Part shown: positions 47,077-55,819 of the stretch, piece by piece | How the letters are laid out: every line of letters starts with the position of its first letter | How positions within the stretch are numbered: the first letter of the stretch is position 1 | The notes under the pieces: generated by a model | Database searches by the model: none | The model's input: the letters and a program-made list of their open reading frames with translations, nothing else | What the model was told of the DNA's origin: nothing | DNA from: Sulfitobacter sp. S223 | GTDB taxonomy: Bacteria; Pseudomonadota; Alphaproteobacteria; Rhodobacterales; Rhodobacteraceae | Reading direction: 5' to 3' | NCBI RefSeq assembly: GCF_025143825.1 | Contig: NZ_CP083560.1 | Coordinates: 1,860,001-1,924,000, forward strand | DNA: 64,000 bases | Program-made: the position numbers and the translations under genes

Positions 47077-47763
47077 ATGGACAACTTAATTAAAACCACG
47101 CAAAATGTTGTCACTATGTCTGACTATCAGCAACACAGCGGATATGCCCCACTCGCGATTGTCGAGGCCTATTGGGATGCTCTGCGCGCAGGTCGTGAAA
47201 TGCCCAAACGCGCGGAGATCGATCCGCGCGGGATAGAAAGTGCGTTACCTTATTCCTTTATCCTTGAACGTGTGGCGCCGGGCGTTGCACGTATGCGGAT
47301 TGCCGGCAGTCATTTGCATGACATCATGGGGATGGAAGCCCGCGGGATGCCGCTTACCTCATTCTTCGAACAAGATGCCCGAACCCGCGTGGCGGGACTG
47401 TTAGAGGAAGTGTTCCAGACCCCCGGAACTGCCGAAGTGATGATGTATTCAACAGCCGGTTTGGGAAAACCGGCGTTGGATGCGCGGATGGTTCTGCTGC
47501 CTCTTAAAAGCGATCTGGGCGATGTGAGCCGCATTCTGGGCTGCATTGTCTGTCCGGGGGATTTGGGCGCAGTGCCACGCCGGTTTGACCTTCGGGACAT
47601 CAACTTTAGCAGTCTGGGTCGTGCCCACCAAAAACCGCAGGCCGTTCAATCCGAGATGGCCGCTGACGGGTTTGCGGAGGAACAAAGAGGTTTTACCGGC
47701 GAAAGCGGCGCGCATCCCAAAAACCGCCCGCCCTACCTGCGTCTTGTTGTATCCGACGAATAA
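47077..47763 (+). CDS. PAS domain-containing protein (PAS_5 type)
   Basis: A 228-aa soluble protein. Residues about 25-165 match a short PAS-like domain common in alphaproteobacteria (APLAIVEAYWDALRAGREMPKRAEIDPRGIESAL, RMRIAGSHLHDIMGMEARGMPLTSFF). The C-terminal part is polar and probably disordered. Function is unknown; related proteins are sometimes near polysaccharide or cell-cycle genes. The ATG at 47077 with GAGA ahead is preferred to an upstream GTG (46987) or ATG (47065). A terminator follows. Confidence 0.75.
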   Translation: MDNLIKTTQNVVTMSDYQQHSGYAPLAIVEAYWDALRAGREMPKRAEIDPRGIESALPYSFILERVAPGVARMRIAGSHLHDIMGMEARGMPLTSFFEQDARTRVAGLLEEVFQTPGTAEVMMYSTAGLGKPALDARMVLLPLKSDLGDVSRILGCIVCPGDLGAVPRRFDLRDINFSSLGRAHQKPQAVQSEMAADGFAEEQRGFTGESGAHPKNRPPYLRLVVSDE

Positions 47764-47785
47764 TCTTCGGATGCACAGAGAGAGA

Positions 47786-47810
47786 CAGGGCGCGAACGCC
47801 CTGCCTTTTT
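47786..47810 (+). terminator. Rho-independent terminator after the PAS gene
   Basis: CAGGGCG/CGCCCTG stem with a CGAA loop followed by CC and five T residues, directly before the stop of the convergent DAHP synthase gene. Confidence 0.8.
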
Positions 47811-47813
47811 ACC

Positions 47814-49184
47814 TTAACCTGCTTCTTGTGCCGCAGCTTTGTCGCGGCGTGCTGACAGTTCTTCGGCCACCAAGAACGCCAGCTCCAAAGACTGGCTTGC
47901 GTTGAGGCGCGGATCACAGGCTGTGTGATAGCGATCTGACAGATCTTCGTCAGAAACTGCCCGAACGCCGCCTGTGCATTCGGTCACATCCTGACCGGTC
48001 ATCTCGAAATGTACGCCGCCAGGCACGGTGCCTTCTGCAGCATGCACAGCAAAGAATTCACGCACTTCGCGCAAAACGCTCTCGAAGGGGCGTGTTTTGT
48101 AACCGGTGGACGACTTGATGGTGTTGCCATGCATTGGATCACAGGTCCAAACCACATTTGCGCCTTCTTCGCGCACAGCTTGGATCAGGCGCGGCAGATG
48201 ATCGCTCACAGCACCCGCACCAAAGCGCGCGATCAGCGTCAGACGGCCCTCTTCGTTGTGCGGGTTGAGCTTTTTCATCAGCTTTTTGAGATCGTCCGCT
48301 TCCATCGTCGGGCCGCATTTCAGACCGATCGGGTTTTGCACACCGGAGGCGAACTCCACATGCGCGCCGTCCGGCTGGCGTGTCCGGTCGCCTATCCATA
48401 GCATGTGGCCTGAACCTGCGAGCCACTTACCTGTCTCGGCTTCCTGACGACAAAGCGCTTCTTCGTATTCAAGAAGCAGTGATTCATGGCTGGTGTAGAA
48501 CTCAACCGATTGCAGCGTGTGCGCGGTGTCGGATGTCACACCGGCAGCGGCCATGAAATCCAGCGTGTCGGAAATGCGTGTGGCGACATCGCGGTATTTT
48601 GCAGCCTTTTCACCATCGGTAAAGCCAAGGGTCCAGCCGTGCACTTTGTGAACATCCGCATACCCACCGGTCGAGAACGCACGCAGCAGGTTTAGCGTTG
48701 CGGCTGCCTGTGTGTAGGCACGCATCATGTTCTCGGGGTTTGGAATCCGCGATTCTGGCGTGAAGGCAAGATCGTTGATGATGTCACCGCGGTAGCTTGG
48801 CAACTCCACTCCGCCGATCGTCTCGGTGTTGGCCGAGCGTGGCTTTGCGAACTGCCCTGCCATGCGACCAACCTTGATCACGGGCACTTTTGCGCCATAG
48901 GTCAGGACAACAGCCATCTGCAGCATCACCTTGAAGGTGTCGCGGATCATGTCGGATGAGAACTGTTCGAAGCTTTCGGCGCAATCACCGCCCTGCAACA
49001 AGAAGGCCTCGCCACGTCCTGCAGCAGCCAGATGCTTGCGCAGACGCCGTGCCTCACCGGCAAAAACAAGAACCGGATATCGGGACAGCTGCGCCTCTAC
49101 CGCTTCCAGCGCTTGCTGGTCGGGGTAGTCTGGCATTTGAATCCGTGGCAAACTGCGCCAGCTTGATTTGCTCCAGTCGGTCAT
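47814..49184 (-). CDS. 3-deoxy-7-phosphoheptulonate synthase, class II
   Basis: A 456-aa class II (plant-like) DAHP synthase, condensing phosphoenolpyruvate with erythrose 4-phosphate at the entry of the shikimate pathway. It has [39 protein letters not shown], and the metal/substrate motif [12 protein letters not shown]. The frame is open to 49217, but the ATG at 49184 ([20 protein letters not shown]) is the family start with GGAGAC ahead. It stands alone; aroQ is 14 kb away. Confidence 0.96.
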   Translation of the reverse strand: MTDWSKSSWRSLPRIQMPDYPDQQALEAVEAQLSRYPVLVFAGEARRLRKHLAAAGRGEAFLLQGGDCAESFEQFSSDMIRDTFKVMLQMAVVLTYGAKVPVIKVGRMAGQFAKPRSANTETIGGVELPSYRGDIINDLAFTPESRIPNPENMMRAYTQAAATLNLLRAFSTGGYADVHKVHGWTLGFTDGEKAAKYRDVATRISDTLDFMAAAGVTSDTAHTLQSVEFYTSHESLLLEYEEALCRQEAETGKWLAGSGHMLWIGDRTRQPDGAHVEFASGVQNPIGLKCGPTMEADDLKKLMKKLNPHNEEGRLTLIARFGAGAVSDHLPRLIQAVREEGANVVWTCDPMHGNTIKSSTGYKTRPFESVLREVREFFAVHAAEGTVPGGVHFEMTGQDVTECTGGVRAVSDEDLSDRYHTACDPRLNASQSLELAFLVAEELSARRDKAAAQEAG

Positions 49185-49369
49185 ATCTTGTCTCCGGTCG
49201 TTGGCGGTTGCGCGCATTATGTTGGCGCAAACGCTGGGTCAGACGGTACCTATACAAAACATGACCCACAGTGACCATAACCCATTTGTATGCTTGACGT
49301 TGGTTTTATCCTCATGCCCTAGTGGCGCACCAAAAATACCGTAACCCTCCTAACCCGGGAGCCGCCTAT

Positions 49370-50374
49370 ATGGCCAAAGCGCCGCACGCACAACGCATCC
49401 CTGAAAATCCGGACAAACCGCACAGGTTTGTATTCGTGCTGTTGGACAATTTCAGTCTGCTCTGTTTTTCGACTGCGATCGAAAGTTTGCGTATTGCCAA
49501 CAGGATGGCTGGCCGTCCCTTGTACGAATGGGTGCTTATTGGTGAAGGCGGCGTACAAGCGGTTTGTTCCGCAGGAACAGTGTTCCAGCTTGACCATGAC
49601 TTGATTGATATGACCCGCGATGACACAATTATGGTGTGTGGCGGTATTGATGTGCAAAAGGCCACCAGCAAGAAGGTTTTGTCATGGCTGCGCCGCGAAG
49701 CGCGTAAGGGCCTGATGATCGGCGGTCTGTGCACTGCTGCTTATTCACTGGCCAAAGCAGGTTTGCTCGACGGGCGCCGCGCCACAATCCATTGGGAGAA
49801 TCAGGACAGTTTCGGAGAAGAATTCGAGGATGTGATCCTGACCAAATCGGTCTTTGTGGTGGATAATAACCGGATGACAACCGCGGGTGGGACGTCTTCG
49901 ATTGATCTGATGCTGAAAATTATCGCAGATGAACAAGGTGAGGATCTGGCCAACGCGGTAGCAGACCAGCTGATCTATAGCTCGATCCGGACAGATCAGG
50001 ACACACAGCGTCTGTCTGTGCCGACCCGCATTGGTGTGCGTCATCCCAAGCTTAGTCAGGTCATCCAGATTATGGAGGCCAATATTGAAGAGCCCATAAG
50101 CCCTTCAATCCTTGCGCAAGATGTCGGCATGTCCACGCGACAGTTGGAGCGTCTTTTCCGCAGGTATCTGAACCGGAGCCCAAAACGCTATTACATGGAG
50201 CTTCGACTGCAAAAAGCGCGCAACCTGTTGATGCAGACGGATATGAGTGTGATCAACGTGGCGCTGGCCTGTGGGTTTGCATCGCCGTCGCATTTCTCGA
50301 AATGTTATCGGGCGCATTATGATACGACCCCATACCGAGAACGTGGCAGTCACGCGGCACGCCTGTCGATTTGA
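49370..50374 (+). CDS. GlxA-like transcriptional regulator (DJ-1/PfpI plus AraC)
   Basis: A 334-aa regulator. The N-terminal DJ-1/PfpI-like amidotransferase-type domain (about 15-185) contains FVLLDNFSLLCFSTAIESLRIAN and the nucleophile-elbow stretch GGLCTAAYSLAKAGLL. The C-terminal AraC domain (about 230-325) contains ISPSILAQDVGMSTRQLERLFRRYL and VALACGFASPSHFSKCYR. Relatives control glycine betaine, carnitine or arginine catabolism. The ATG at 49370 has GGGAG ahead; a GTG at 49322 is less likely. It precedes the ABC importer operon by 567 bp. Confidence 0.88.
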   Translation: MAKAPHAQRIPENPDKPHRFVFVLLDNFSLLCFSTAIESLRIANRMAGRPLYEWVLIGEGGVQAVCSAGTVFQLDHDLIDMTRDDTIMVCGGIDVQKATSKKVLSWLRREARKGLMIGGLCTAAYSLAKAGLLDGRRATIHWENQDSFGEEFEDVILTKSVFVVDNNRMTTAGGTSSIDLMLKIIADEQGEDLANAVADQLIYSSIRTDQDTQRLSVPTRIGVRHPKLSQVIQIMEANIEEPISPSILAQDVGMSTRQLERLFRRYLNRSPKRYYMELRLQKARNLLMQTDMSVINVALACGFASPSHFSKCYRAHYDTTPYRERGSHAARLSI

Positions 50375-50941
50375 GGTTGTCTGGCGGGATTGCTTTGATC
50401 ATTTCAGCGTTAGTGACAAGGCGACTTTTGGCCGGACTGGTGGTTTCGCGCCCTCTACCCTTTATGGCCTGCTGCACCATGCGGTGAAAGCAACCTTGAT
50501 CATCATCGGGGCGCGCAGCTGCTTAGCCTGCCCCGAAATTGGTTTGGCAACGGGGCCGTTGATCTATGATGCATGGTACATGGGCCGCGCGGGACAGAGC
50601 GGCTGCGCGGTCGGCCATCACGTTAGAGCGTACCCTGACTAATGCGCGTCCCCTTCCCCAATCAATAACCGGTTTGCCCGATGTGTTGCGTGTGCAGAGA
50701 TTGGCACAGGACATACTTCCGGTCCCGTCATCAGATGCAAGACGATTCAGTCGGATTGCCTATGACGCGACGGCAGCTTTGTGATCTCGGGAAAAAAGCG
50801 CAGAACACGCGAAAATAGCGCGATAATTCACTGTTGGTATCGTCAAAACAGGCCGTTTTTACCGAAAAAATCTGCTTCTCTTTTTAGCAGACGCCGCATA
50901 GGCTACGCACCGAACGTTACGTTCCAACATGGGAGAACCAA
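50375..50941. other. Long intergenic region before the ABC importer operon
   Basis: About 567 bp. Several short frames exist, but none has a ribosome-binding site plus protein character. A stem TCTGCT/AGCAGA (near 50870-50888) lies about 55 bp before the binding-protein ATG and may be part of the leader. The rest shows nothing I can name; it could hold a decayed gene or a small RNA. Confidence 0.4.
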
Positions 50942-52135
50942 ATGAAAAAGATGCTTATGGCCACAACGGCTGCAGCACTTGTCGCTACCGGCGCTTTCGC
51001 CGACGGCCACGCAAAAGAAGTTAAACTCGGAATCATCTTCGGCTTCACAGGCCCGATTGAATCCCTGACAGGTCCAATGGCATCTGGTGCCGAAATGGCC
51101 GTCAACGAAGTATCCGAAAGCGGTATGCTGATGGATGGCGCCAAGGTCACTGCAATGCGCGTTGACTCAGGCTGTATCGACAACGGTCTGGCTGTGTCCA
51201 ACGCCGAACGTCTGATCGCTGATGGCGTGTCCGGCATTGTTGGTGCGGATTGCTCCGGTGTGACCGGTGCTGTGCTGCAGAACGTCGCCATTCCGAACGG
51301 CATGGTCATGATCTCTCCGTCCGCCACATCCCCCGGTCTGACCACAATGGAAGACAACGGCCTGTTTTTCCGCACGTCTCCTTCTGACGCGCGTGAAGGC
51401 GAAGTCATGGCGGAAATCCTGCAAGAGCGTGGCGTGAAATCCATCGCTCTGACCTATACAAACAACGACTACGGCAAAGGTCTGGCAGACGCGATCGAAT
51501 CCTCGTTCAAGGCGCTGGGCGGCGAAGTGACAATTGTTGCCGCGCATGAAGACGGCAAAGCGGATTATTCGGCCGAAGTTGGCGCGCTTGCCTCTGCTGG
51601 CGGTGATATCCTTGTTGTTGCAGGCTACCTTGACCAAGGCGGCGCCGGCATCATCAAAGCGGCACTGGACGCAGGCGCATGGGAACAGTTCGGTCTGCCC
51701 GGCGGCATGATCGGTGACAACCTGCCCGAAACAATCGGGCCTGACCTTGATGGTTCTTACGGCCAGATTGCAGGCAGCGAAGGTGAAGGCATCGAGGCAT
51801 TCTCGAAGATGGCCGAAGCTGGTGGCTTTGACGGCACCTCGCCTTACACACCAGAAAGCTATGATGCAGCAGCCCTGCTGTTGTTGGCCATGCAGGCGTC
51901 CGGTTCCATGGATCCGGCAGTCTACAAGGAAAAGATCCTCGACGTGGCGAACGCCCCCGGCGAAAAGATCTATCCCGGCGAGCTGGGCAAAGCGCTTGAG
52001 TTGATCAAAGCAGGTACAGACGTCGACTATGTTGGTGCGTCTGCGGTCGAGCTGATCGGACCTGGCGAATCCGCTGGTTCTTACCGCATGATCGAAGTTA
52101 AAGACGGCAAGAATGAAACCGTCGGTTTCAAATAA
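50942..52135 (+). CDS. Branched-chain amino acid-type ABC transporter substrate-binding protein
   Basis: A 397-aa periplasmic binding protein of the Leu/Ile/Val receptor family. Signal peptide 1-~20 (KKMLMATTAAALVATGAFA), then VKLGIIFGFTGPIESLTGPMASGAEMAVNEV and GVSGIVGADCSGVTGAV. The ligand may be an amino acid or another small polar compound; the family is used broadly. Strong ribosome-binding site GGGAG. A terminator-like hairpin after it would make it more abundant than the downstream transporter subunits. Confidence 0.93.
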   Translation: MKKMLMATTAAALVATGAFADGHAKEVKLGIIFGFTGPIESLTGPMASGAEMAVNEVSESGMLMDGAKVTAMRVDSGCIDNGLAVSNAERLIADGVSGIVGADCSGVTGAVLQNVAIPNGMVMISPSATSPGLTTMEDNGLFFRTSPSDAREGEVMAEILQERGVKSIALTYTNNDYGKGLADAIESSFKALGGEVTIVAAHEDGKADYSAEVGALASAGGDILVVAGYLDQGGAGIIKAALDAGAWEQFGLPGGMIGDNLPETIGPDLDGSYGQIAGSEGEGIEAFSKMAEAGGFDGTSPYTPESYDAAALLLLAMQASGSMDPAVYKEKILDVANAPGEKIYPGELGKALELIKAGTDVDYVGASAVELIGPGESAGSYRMIEVKDGKNETVGFK

Positions 52136-52166
52136 GCCAGTCGCCTGAACGGGCATAACAACAAGA

Positions 52167-52194
52167 CAGCCCGGGGCATGCCTCGGGCTGTTTT
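52167..52194 (+). terminator. Terminator/attenuator after the binding protein gene
   Basis: CAGCCCG/CGGGCTG with inner GGC/GCC stem, followed by TTTT. It lies between the binding protein and the ATPase gene of the same system, so partial read-through is likely. Confidence 0.75.
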
Positions 52195-52252
52195 CACACC
52201 GGATCAACCCCGCGCATAGATGCGGGGAGCCACGCACACGGGGATAAAACAT

Positions 52253-53035
52253 ATGATCGTCGTTGACGATTTACACAAACATTTCGGCGGCTTCCATGCT
52301 GTGGACGGCGCAAGCCTGACCATCGAAGAAGGTTCTATCACTGGCTTGATCGGTCCGAATGGCGCTGGAAAAACCACTCTTTTCAACGTGATCGCGGGCG
52401 TTCTTCAACCGACTTCCGGTCGCGTGACCATGGCGGGCGAAGACATCACCGGCCTGCCGCCGCATACCCTCTTCCACAAAGGCCTTTTGCGCACCTTCCA
52501 GATCGCACATGAATTCCATTCGATGACCTGTCGTGAGAACCTGATGATGGTGCCGGGTGGACAATCGGGTGAGACACTGTGGAACACGTGGTTTGGCCGC
52601 AAACGGATCGCCGACGAAGAGCGCGCGTTGCGCGCGAAGGCGGATGAAGTTCTGGAGTTTCTGACCGTTGAGCATTTGGCGGATCAGAAAGCAGGCCAAA
52701 TTTCGGGCGGGCAGAAAAAGCTGTTGGAGCTTGGACGCACCATGATGGTGGATGCCAAGATCGTGTTTCTTGACGAAGTAGGCGCCGGTGTGAACCGCAC
52801 CCTTCTCAACACCATCGGCGACGCTATTCTGCGCCTCAACAAAGAGCGCGGCTATACTTTCGTGGTGATTGAACACGACATGGATTTCATTGGCCGCCTC
52901 TGCGATCCGGTGATCTGCATGGCCGAAGGTCGCGTGCTGGCGCAAGGTACACTGGCCGAGATCAAAGCCAATGAGCAGGTGATCGAAGCCTATCTTGGTA
53001 CAGGTCTCAAAAACAAAGAACAGGTCGGCGCGTGA
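52253..53035 (+). CDS. ABC transporter ATPase (LivG-type)
   Basis: A 260-aa ATPase. Walker A GPNGAGKTT, signature ISGGQKKLLELGRTM, Walker B IVFLDEVGAGVN (with DEV in place of the usual DEP) and H-loop VIEHDMDFI. RTFQIAHEFHSMTCRENLMM is the LivG-like Q-loop region. The ATG at 52253 gives the standard start; an in-frame start upstream lies in the leader. It overlaps the next gene (GTG) by 4 bp. Confidence 0.94.
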   Translation: MIVVDDLHKHFGGFHAVDGASLTIEEGSITGLIGPNGAGKTTLFNVIAGVLQPTSGRVTMAGEDITGLPPHTLFHKGLLRTFQIAHEFHSMTCRENLMMVPGGQSGETLWNTWFGRKRIADEERALRAKADEVLEFLTVEHLADQKAGQISGGQKKLLELGRTMMVDAKIVFLDEVGAGVNRTLLNTIGDAILRLNKERGYTFVVIEHDMDFIGRLCDPVICMAEGRVLAQGTLAEIKANEQVIEAYLGTGLKNKEQVGA

Positions 53036-53586
53036 TACGGAATTATGCGTTCGTCGGGGCAACCTTGCTTGCGATGGCCGGCCCGGTGCAGGCCGCCGGA
53101 GAATCCTGTGCGGCCACCCGTACCGGGCTTGAGCTGTGCTATGACGGGCCACTGCCGCATAAGGTCGTCAAGACCGCCGCAGGCTTTCATGTGACGGTCG
53201 GCGATATGCATGACAAGTTGATCGGTGGGACAAAATGGCCGAACAGCAAATGGGAAGACCTGCCGCCCGAGACTATTCTTGAAGAATATCTCAATGTACA
53301 GAAGAAGTTAGCCAAGAACACTGCAAGCTACCGCTTCGTATCATATGGCCAATCCGTCACCGGACAGTATTCTTCCGCAGTCTCTGTTCTTCTGCCAAAG
53401 CGCCGGTGGTTTGGCCTGCTCCCTCCCTTTGACTATCTCCGGCCCGTCGTCGTGAGCCATACCTATGTCGATGGGCAGATCTTTTATCTATCGTCTAAAG
53501 CAAATGCAGATGCCAAGGCTGAAGACATCGTCGCCCAACGGCGGCAGATACTCGCCATGCTCCGCAAGACCAGCAAGGAAAATTAA
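53032..53586 (+). CDS. Hypothetical exported protein within the ABC operon
   Basis: A 184-aa protein with a signal peptide (YAFVGATLLAMAGPVQAA, cleavage about residue 22). The mature part has CAATRTGLELCYDG, two cysteines that may form a disulfide, and no family that I recognise. It starts with GTG overlapping the LivG-type stop and ends 3 bp before the LivF-type gene, so it is translated with the transporter. A periplasmic accessory role is inference. Confidence 0.75.
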   Translation: MIRNYAFVGATLLAMAGPVQAAGESCAATRTGLELCYDGPLPHKVVKTAAGFHVTVGDMHDKLIGGTKWPNSKWEDLPPETILEEYLNVQKKLAKNTASYRFVSYGQSVTGQYSSAVSVLLPKRRWFGLLPPFDYLRPVVVSHTYVDGQIFYLSSKANADAKAEDIVAQRRQILAMLRKTSKEN

Positions 53587-53589
53587 TAT

Positions 53590-54408
53590 ATGAGCGACGC
53601 TTATTCAGATCGCGGGAACAAGGATTTGTCTGTTGGCAACGCCAAGGGCCAAGGATCGATAATGCCAAAGACTAGTGGCAAAAGCCATGCCTCCCCCGGT
53701 GGCCCCTTCTTGATTGGTGACACAATGACGGGTGGCTACGGCAAGGGGCCGGACATCTTGCATGGCTGTACTATCGCCGTGGACAAGGGTGAGATCGCCG
53801 TGATCGTTGGGCCGAACGGGGCCGGTAAATCCACTGCGATGAAGGCTGTTTTCGGAATGCTTGATGTGCGCTCGGGCTCGGTCAAGCTGGACGGAGAAGA
53901 CATCACCGGCCTTAGCCCTCAGGCCCGCGTGGCCAAGGGGATGGGCTTTGTGCCTCAAACCTCGAATATCTTCACGTCAATGACGGTGGAAGAGAACCTC
54001 GAAATGGGCGCGTTCATCCGTCGCGATGATTTCCGTGATACGATGGCTCAGGTCTATGACCTGTTCCCCATCTTGAAGGACAAGCGTCATCAGGCAGCAG
54101 GAGAGCTTTCTGGCGGTCAGCGCCAGCAGGTCGCTGTGGGCCGCGCGCTTATGACCCAGCCCAAGGTGCTGATGCTTGATGAACCAACTGCGGGTGTATC
54201 GCCGATTGTGATGGATGAGCTATTCGACCGCATTATCGAAGTGGCGCGGACTGGGATTCCGATCCTCATGGTGGAACAGAACGCCCGCCAAGCGCTTGAA
54301 ATCGCTGACAAAGGCTATGTTCTGGTGCAAGGTGCGAATGCGTACACTGGCACGGGTAAGGAACTGCTGGCCGATCCCGAAGTCCGCAAATCGTTTTTGG
54401 GGGGGTGA
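53590..54408 (+). CDS. ABC transporter ATPase (LivF-type)
   Basis: A 272-aa ATPase with Walker A GPNGAGKST, signature LSGGQRQQVAVGRALM, Walker B LMLDEPTAGVSP and H-loop MVEQNARQAL. An N-terminal extension of about 40 polar residues precedes the ATPase domain, longer than standard LivF (237 aa). A later start is possible (for example ATG 53662), but the ATG at 53590 fits the 3-bp gap to the previous gene. Confidence 0.93.
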   Translation: MSDAYSDRGNKDLSVGNAKGQGSIMPKTSGKSHASPGGPFLIGDTMTGGYGKGPDILHGCTIAVDKGEIAVIVGPNGAGKSTAMKAVFGMLDVRSGSVKLDGEDITGLSPQARVAKGMGFVPQTSNIFTSMTVEENLEMGAFIRRDDFRDTMAQVYDLFPILKDKRHQAAGELSGGQRQQVAVGRALMTQPKVLMLDEPTAGVSPIVMDELFDRIIEVARTGIPILMVEQNARQALEIADKGYVLVQGANAYTGTGKELLADPEVRKSFLGG

Positions 54409-54410
54409 AG

Positions 54411-54806
54411 ATGACAACACTCAGAAATTGTCTGTTTTCCGCTCTTTTGTGTGCATCTGCCGGTTCTGCCGGAGCGGCACAACAACTGGTGTGTAGCTTT
54501 GTGACGGAATGTATCGAAACAGAAAGCTGCGAAGCCACAAGTTACGATACGACGATTGACTACAAAGACTTCACCGCCCCTCAAGACGGCATGGACGCAA
54601 GTGCAACTTGGCGCGATGACGCTGTAACGCGCAATGTCGTTTTGCGCGGCAGGCAAGATATCACCTTTGCGATGTGGGCTGAAAATGACGGGCGCGTGTT
54701 TGGCCGTCTGGTTGTCGATGCAGCCGGAGACGCGCGTTATGTGGTGATGGACGCCACCATCCCGATGATGATCACCTACTACGGCACTTGTAAGGACGCG
54801 GCATAA
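54411..54806 (+). CDS. Hypothetical exported protein within the ABC operon
   Basis: A 131-aa protein with a signal peptide (LRNCLFSALLCASAGSAGAA). The mature start has three cysteines in CSFVTECIETESC, then a beta-rich body (RNVVLRGRQDITFAMW, GRVFGRLVVDAAGDARYVVMDA). No known family recognised. Its ATG follows the LivF-type stop by 2 bp after a GGGGGG stretch, and its stop overlaps the permease ATG by one base. Confidence 0.7.
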   Translation: MTTLRNCLFSALLCASAGSAGAAQQLVCSFVTECIETESCEATSYDTTIDYKDFTAPQDGMDASATWRDDAVTRNVVLRGRQDITFAMWAENDGRVFGRLVVDAAGDARYVVMDATIPMMITYYGTCKDAA

Positions 54807-55819
54807 TGGATTTTCTCAACGCACTCGTCGCGCTCGCGAACTACGTTCTCATTCCCGGTATCGCTTATGGCAGTCAGCTTGCCATTGGCGCGCTCGGGGT
54901 GACGCTGGTTTACGGCATTCTGCGATTTTCTAATTTCGCCCATGGCGACACGATGGCCTTTGGCACGATGATCACCATTCTGGTGACATGGGGGCTGCAA
55001 GCCAAAGGCGTAAGCCTTGGGCCTGTCCCTACTGCCCTGTTGGCGCTGCCTGTTGGCATTTTGGGCTGCGTTCTGCTGGTGCTGCTGACGGACCGTCTGG
55101 TGTATCGCTTCTACCGGGAACAAAAGGCTAAGCCGGTGATCCTCGTGATCGTCTCCATGGGGGTGATGTTCATCATGAACGGTATTGTGCGCTTTATCAT
55201 TGGCCCTGATGACCAAAGCTTTGCCGACGGGCCGCGATTCATCATTTCCGCCCGTGATTTCAAGACGATGACAGGTCTGGACGAAGGTCTGGGTATCCGC
55301 ACAACGCAGCTTATCACTGTTGTTACAGCGATCATCGTTGTGGCGCTGCTGTTCTGGTTCCTGAACAAAACGCGCGCTGGCAAATCCATGCGGGCCTATT
55401 CGGACAACGAAGACCTTGCGCTACTGTCCGGCATTAACCCGGAGCGGGTTGTGATGCTGACGTGGATCATCGTTGCAGCCCTCGCAACGATTGCCGGCAC
55501 GCTGTACGGGTTGGATAAATCGTTCAAACCATTCACCTACTTCCAGCTGCTATTGCCGATCTTTGCATCAGCGGTTGTGGGCGGCATCGGCAGCCCTCTG
55601 GGCGCGATTGCAGGAGGGTTCGTGATTGCATTCTCCGAAGTTACCATCACCTACGCATGGAAGAAGGTGCTGGTCTATCTGATGCCGGAAAGCTTGGAGC
55701 CTTCGGGTCTCGTGCAGCTGATGTCCACTGACTACAAATTCGCCGTAAGCTTCGTGATCTTGCTGATCGTGTTGCTGTTCAAGCCTACGGGCCTCTTCAA
55801 AGGGCAGTCCACAACATGA
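54806..55819 (+). CDS. ABC transporter permease (LivH-type)
   Basis: A 337-aa inner-membrane permease with about eight helices. It has LAIGALGVTLVYGILRFSNFAHGDTMAFG and the coupling region KSMRAYSDNEDLALLSGINPERV, standard for LivH. VVGGIGSPLGAIAGGFVIAFSE is also typical. It is coupled at both ends: TAATGG with the small exported protein and ATGA with the LivM-type gene. Confidence 0.94.
   Translation: MDFLNALVALANYVLIPGIAYGSQLAIGALGVTLVYGILRFSNFAHGDTMAFGTMITILVTWGLQAKGVSLGPVPTALLALPVGILGCVLLVLLTDRLVYRFYREQKAKPVILVIVSMGVMFIMNGIVRFIIGPDDQSFADGPRFIISARDFKTMTGLDEGLGIRTTQLITVVTAIIVVALLFWFLNKTRAGKSMRAYSDNEDLALLSGINPERVVMLTWIIVAALATIAGTLYGLDKSFKPFTYFQLLLPIFASAVVGGIGSPLGAIAGGFVIAFSEVTITYAWKKVLVYLMPESLEPSGLVQLMSTDYKFAVSFVILLIVLLFKPTGLFKGQSTT

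Noticed and set aside
50271-50784. Plus-strand frames of 123 and 72 codons after the GlxA-like gene
   Set aside because: One overlaps the real gene out of frame; both lack ribosome-binding sites, conserved-looking segments and plausible composition.
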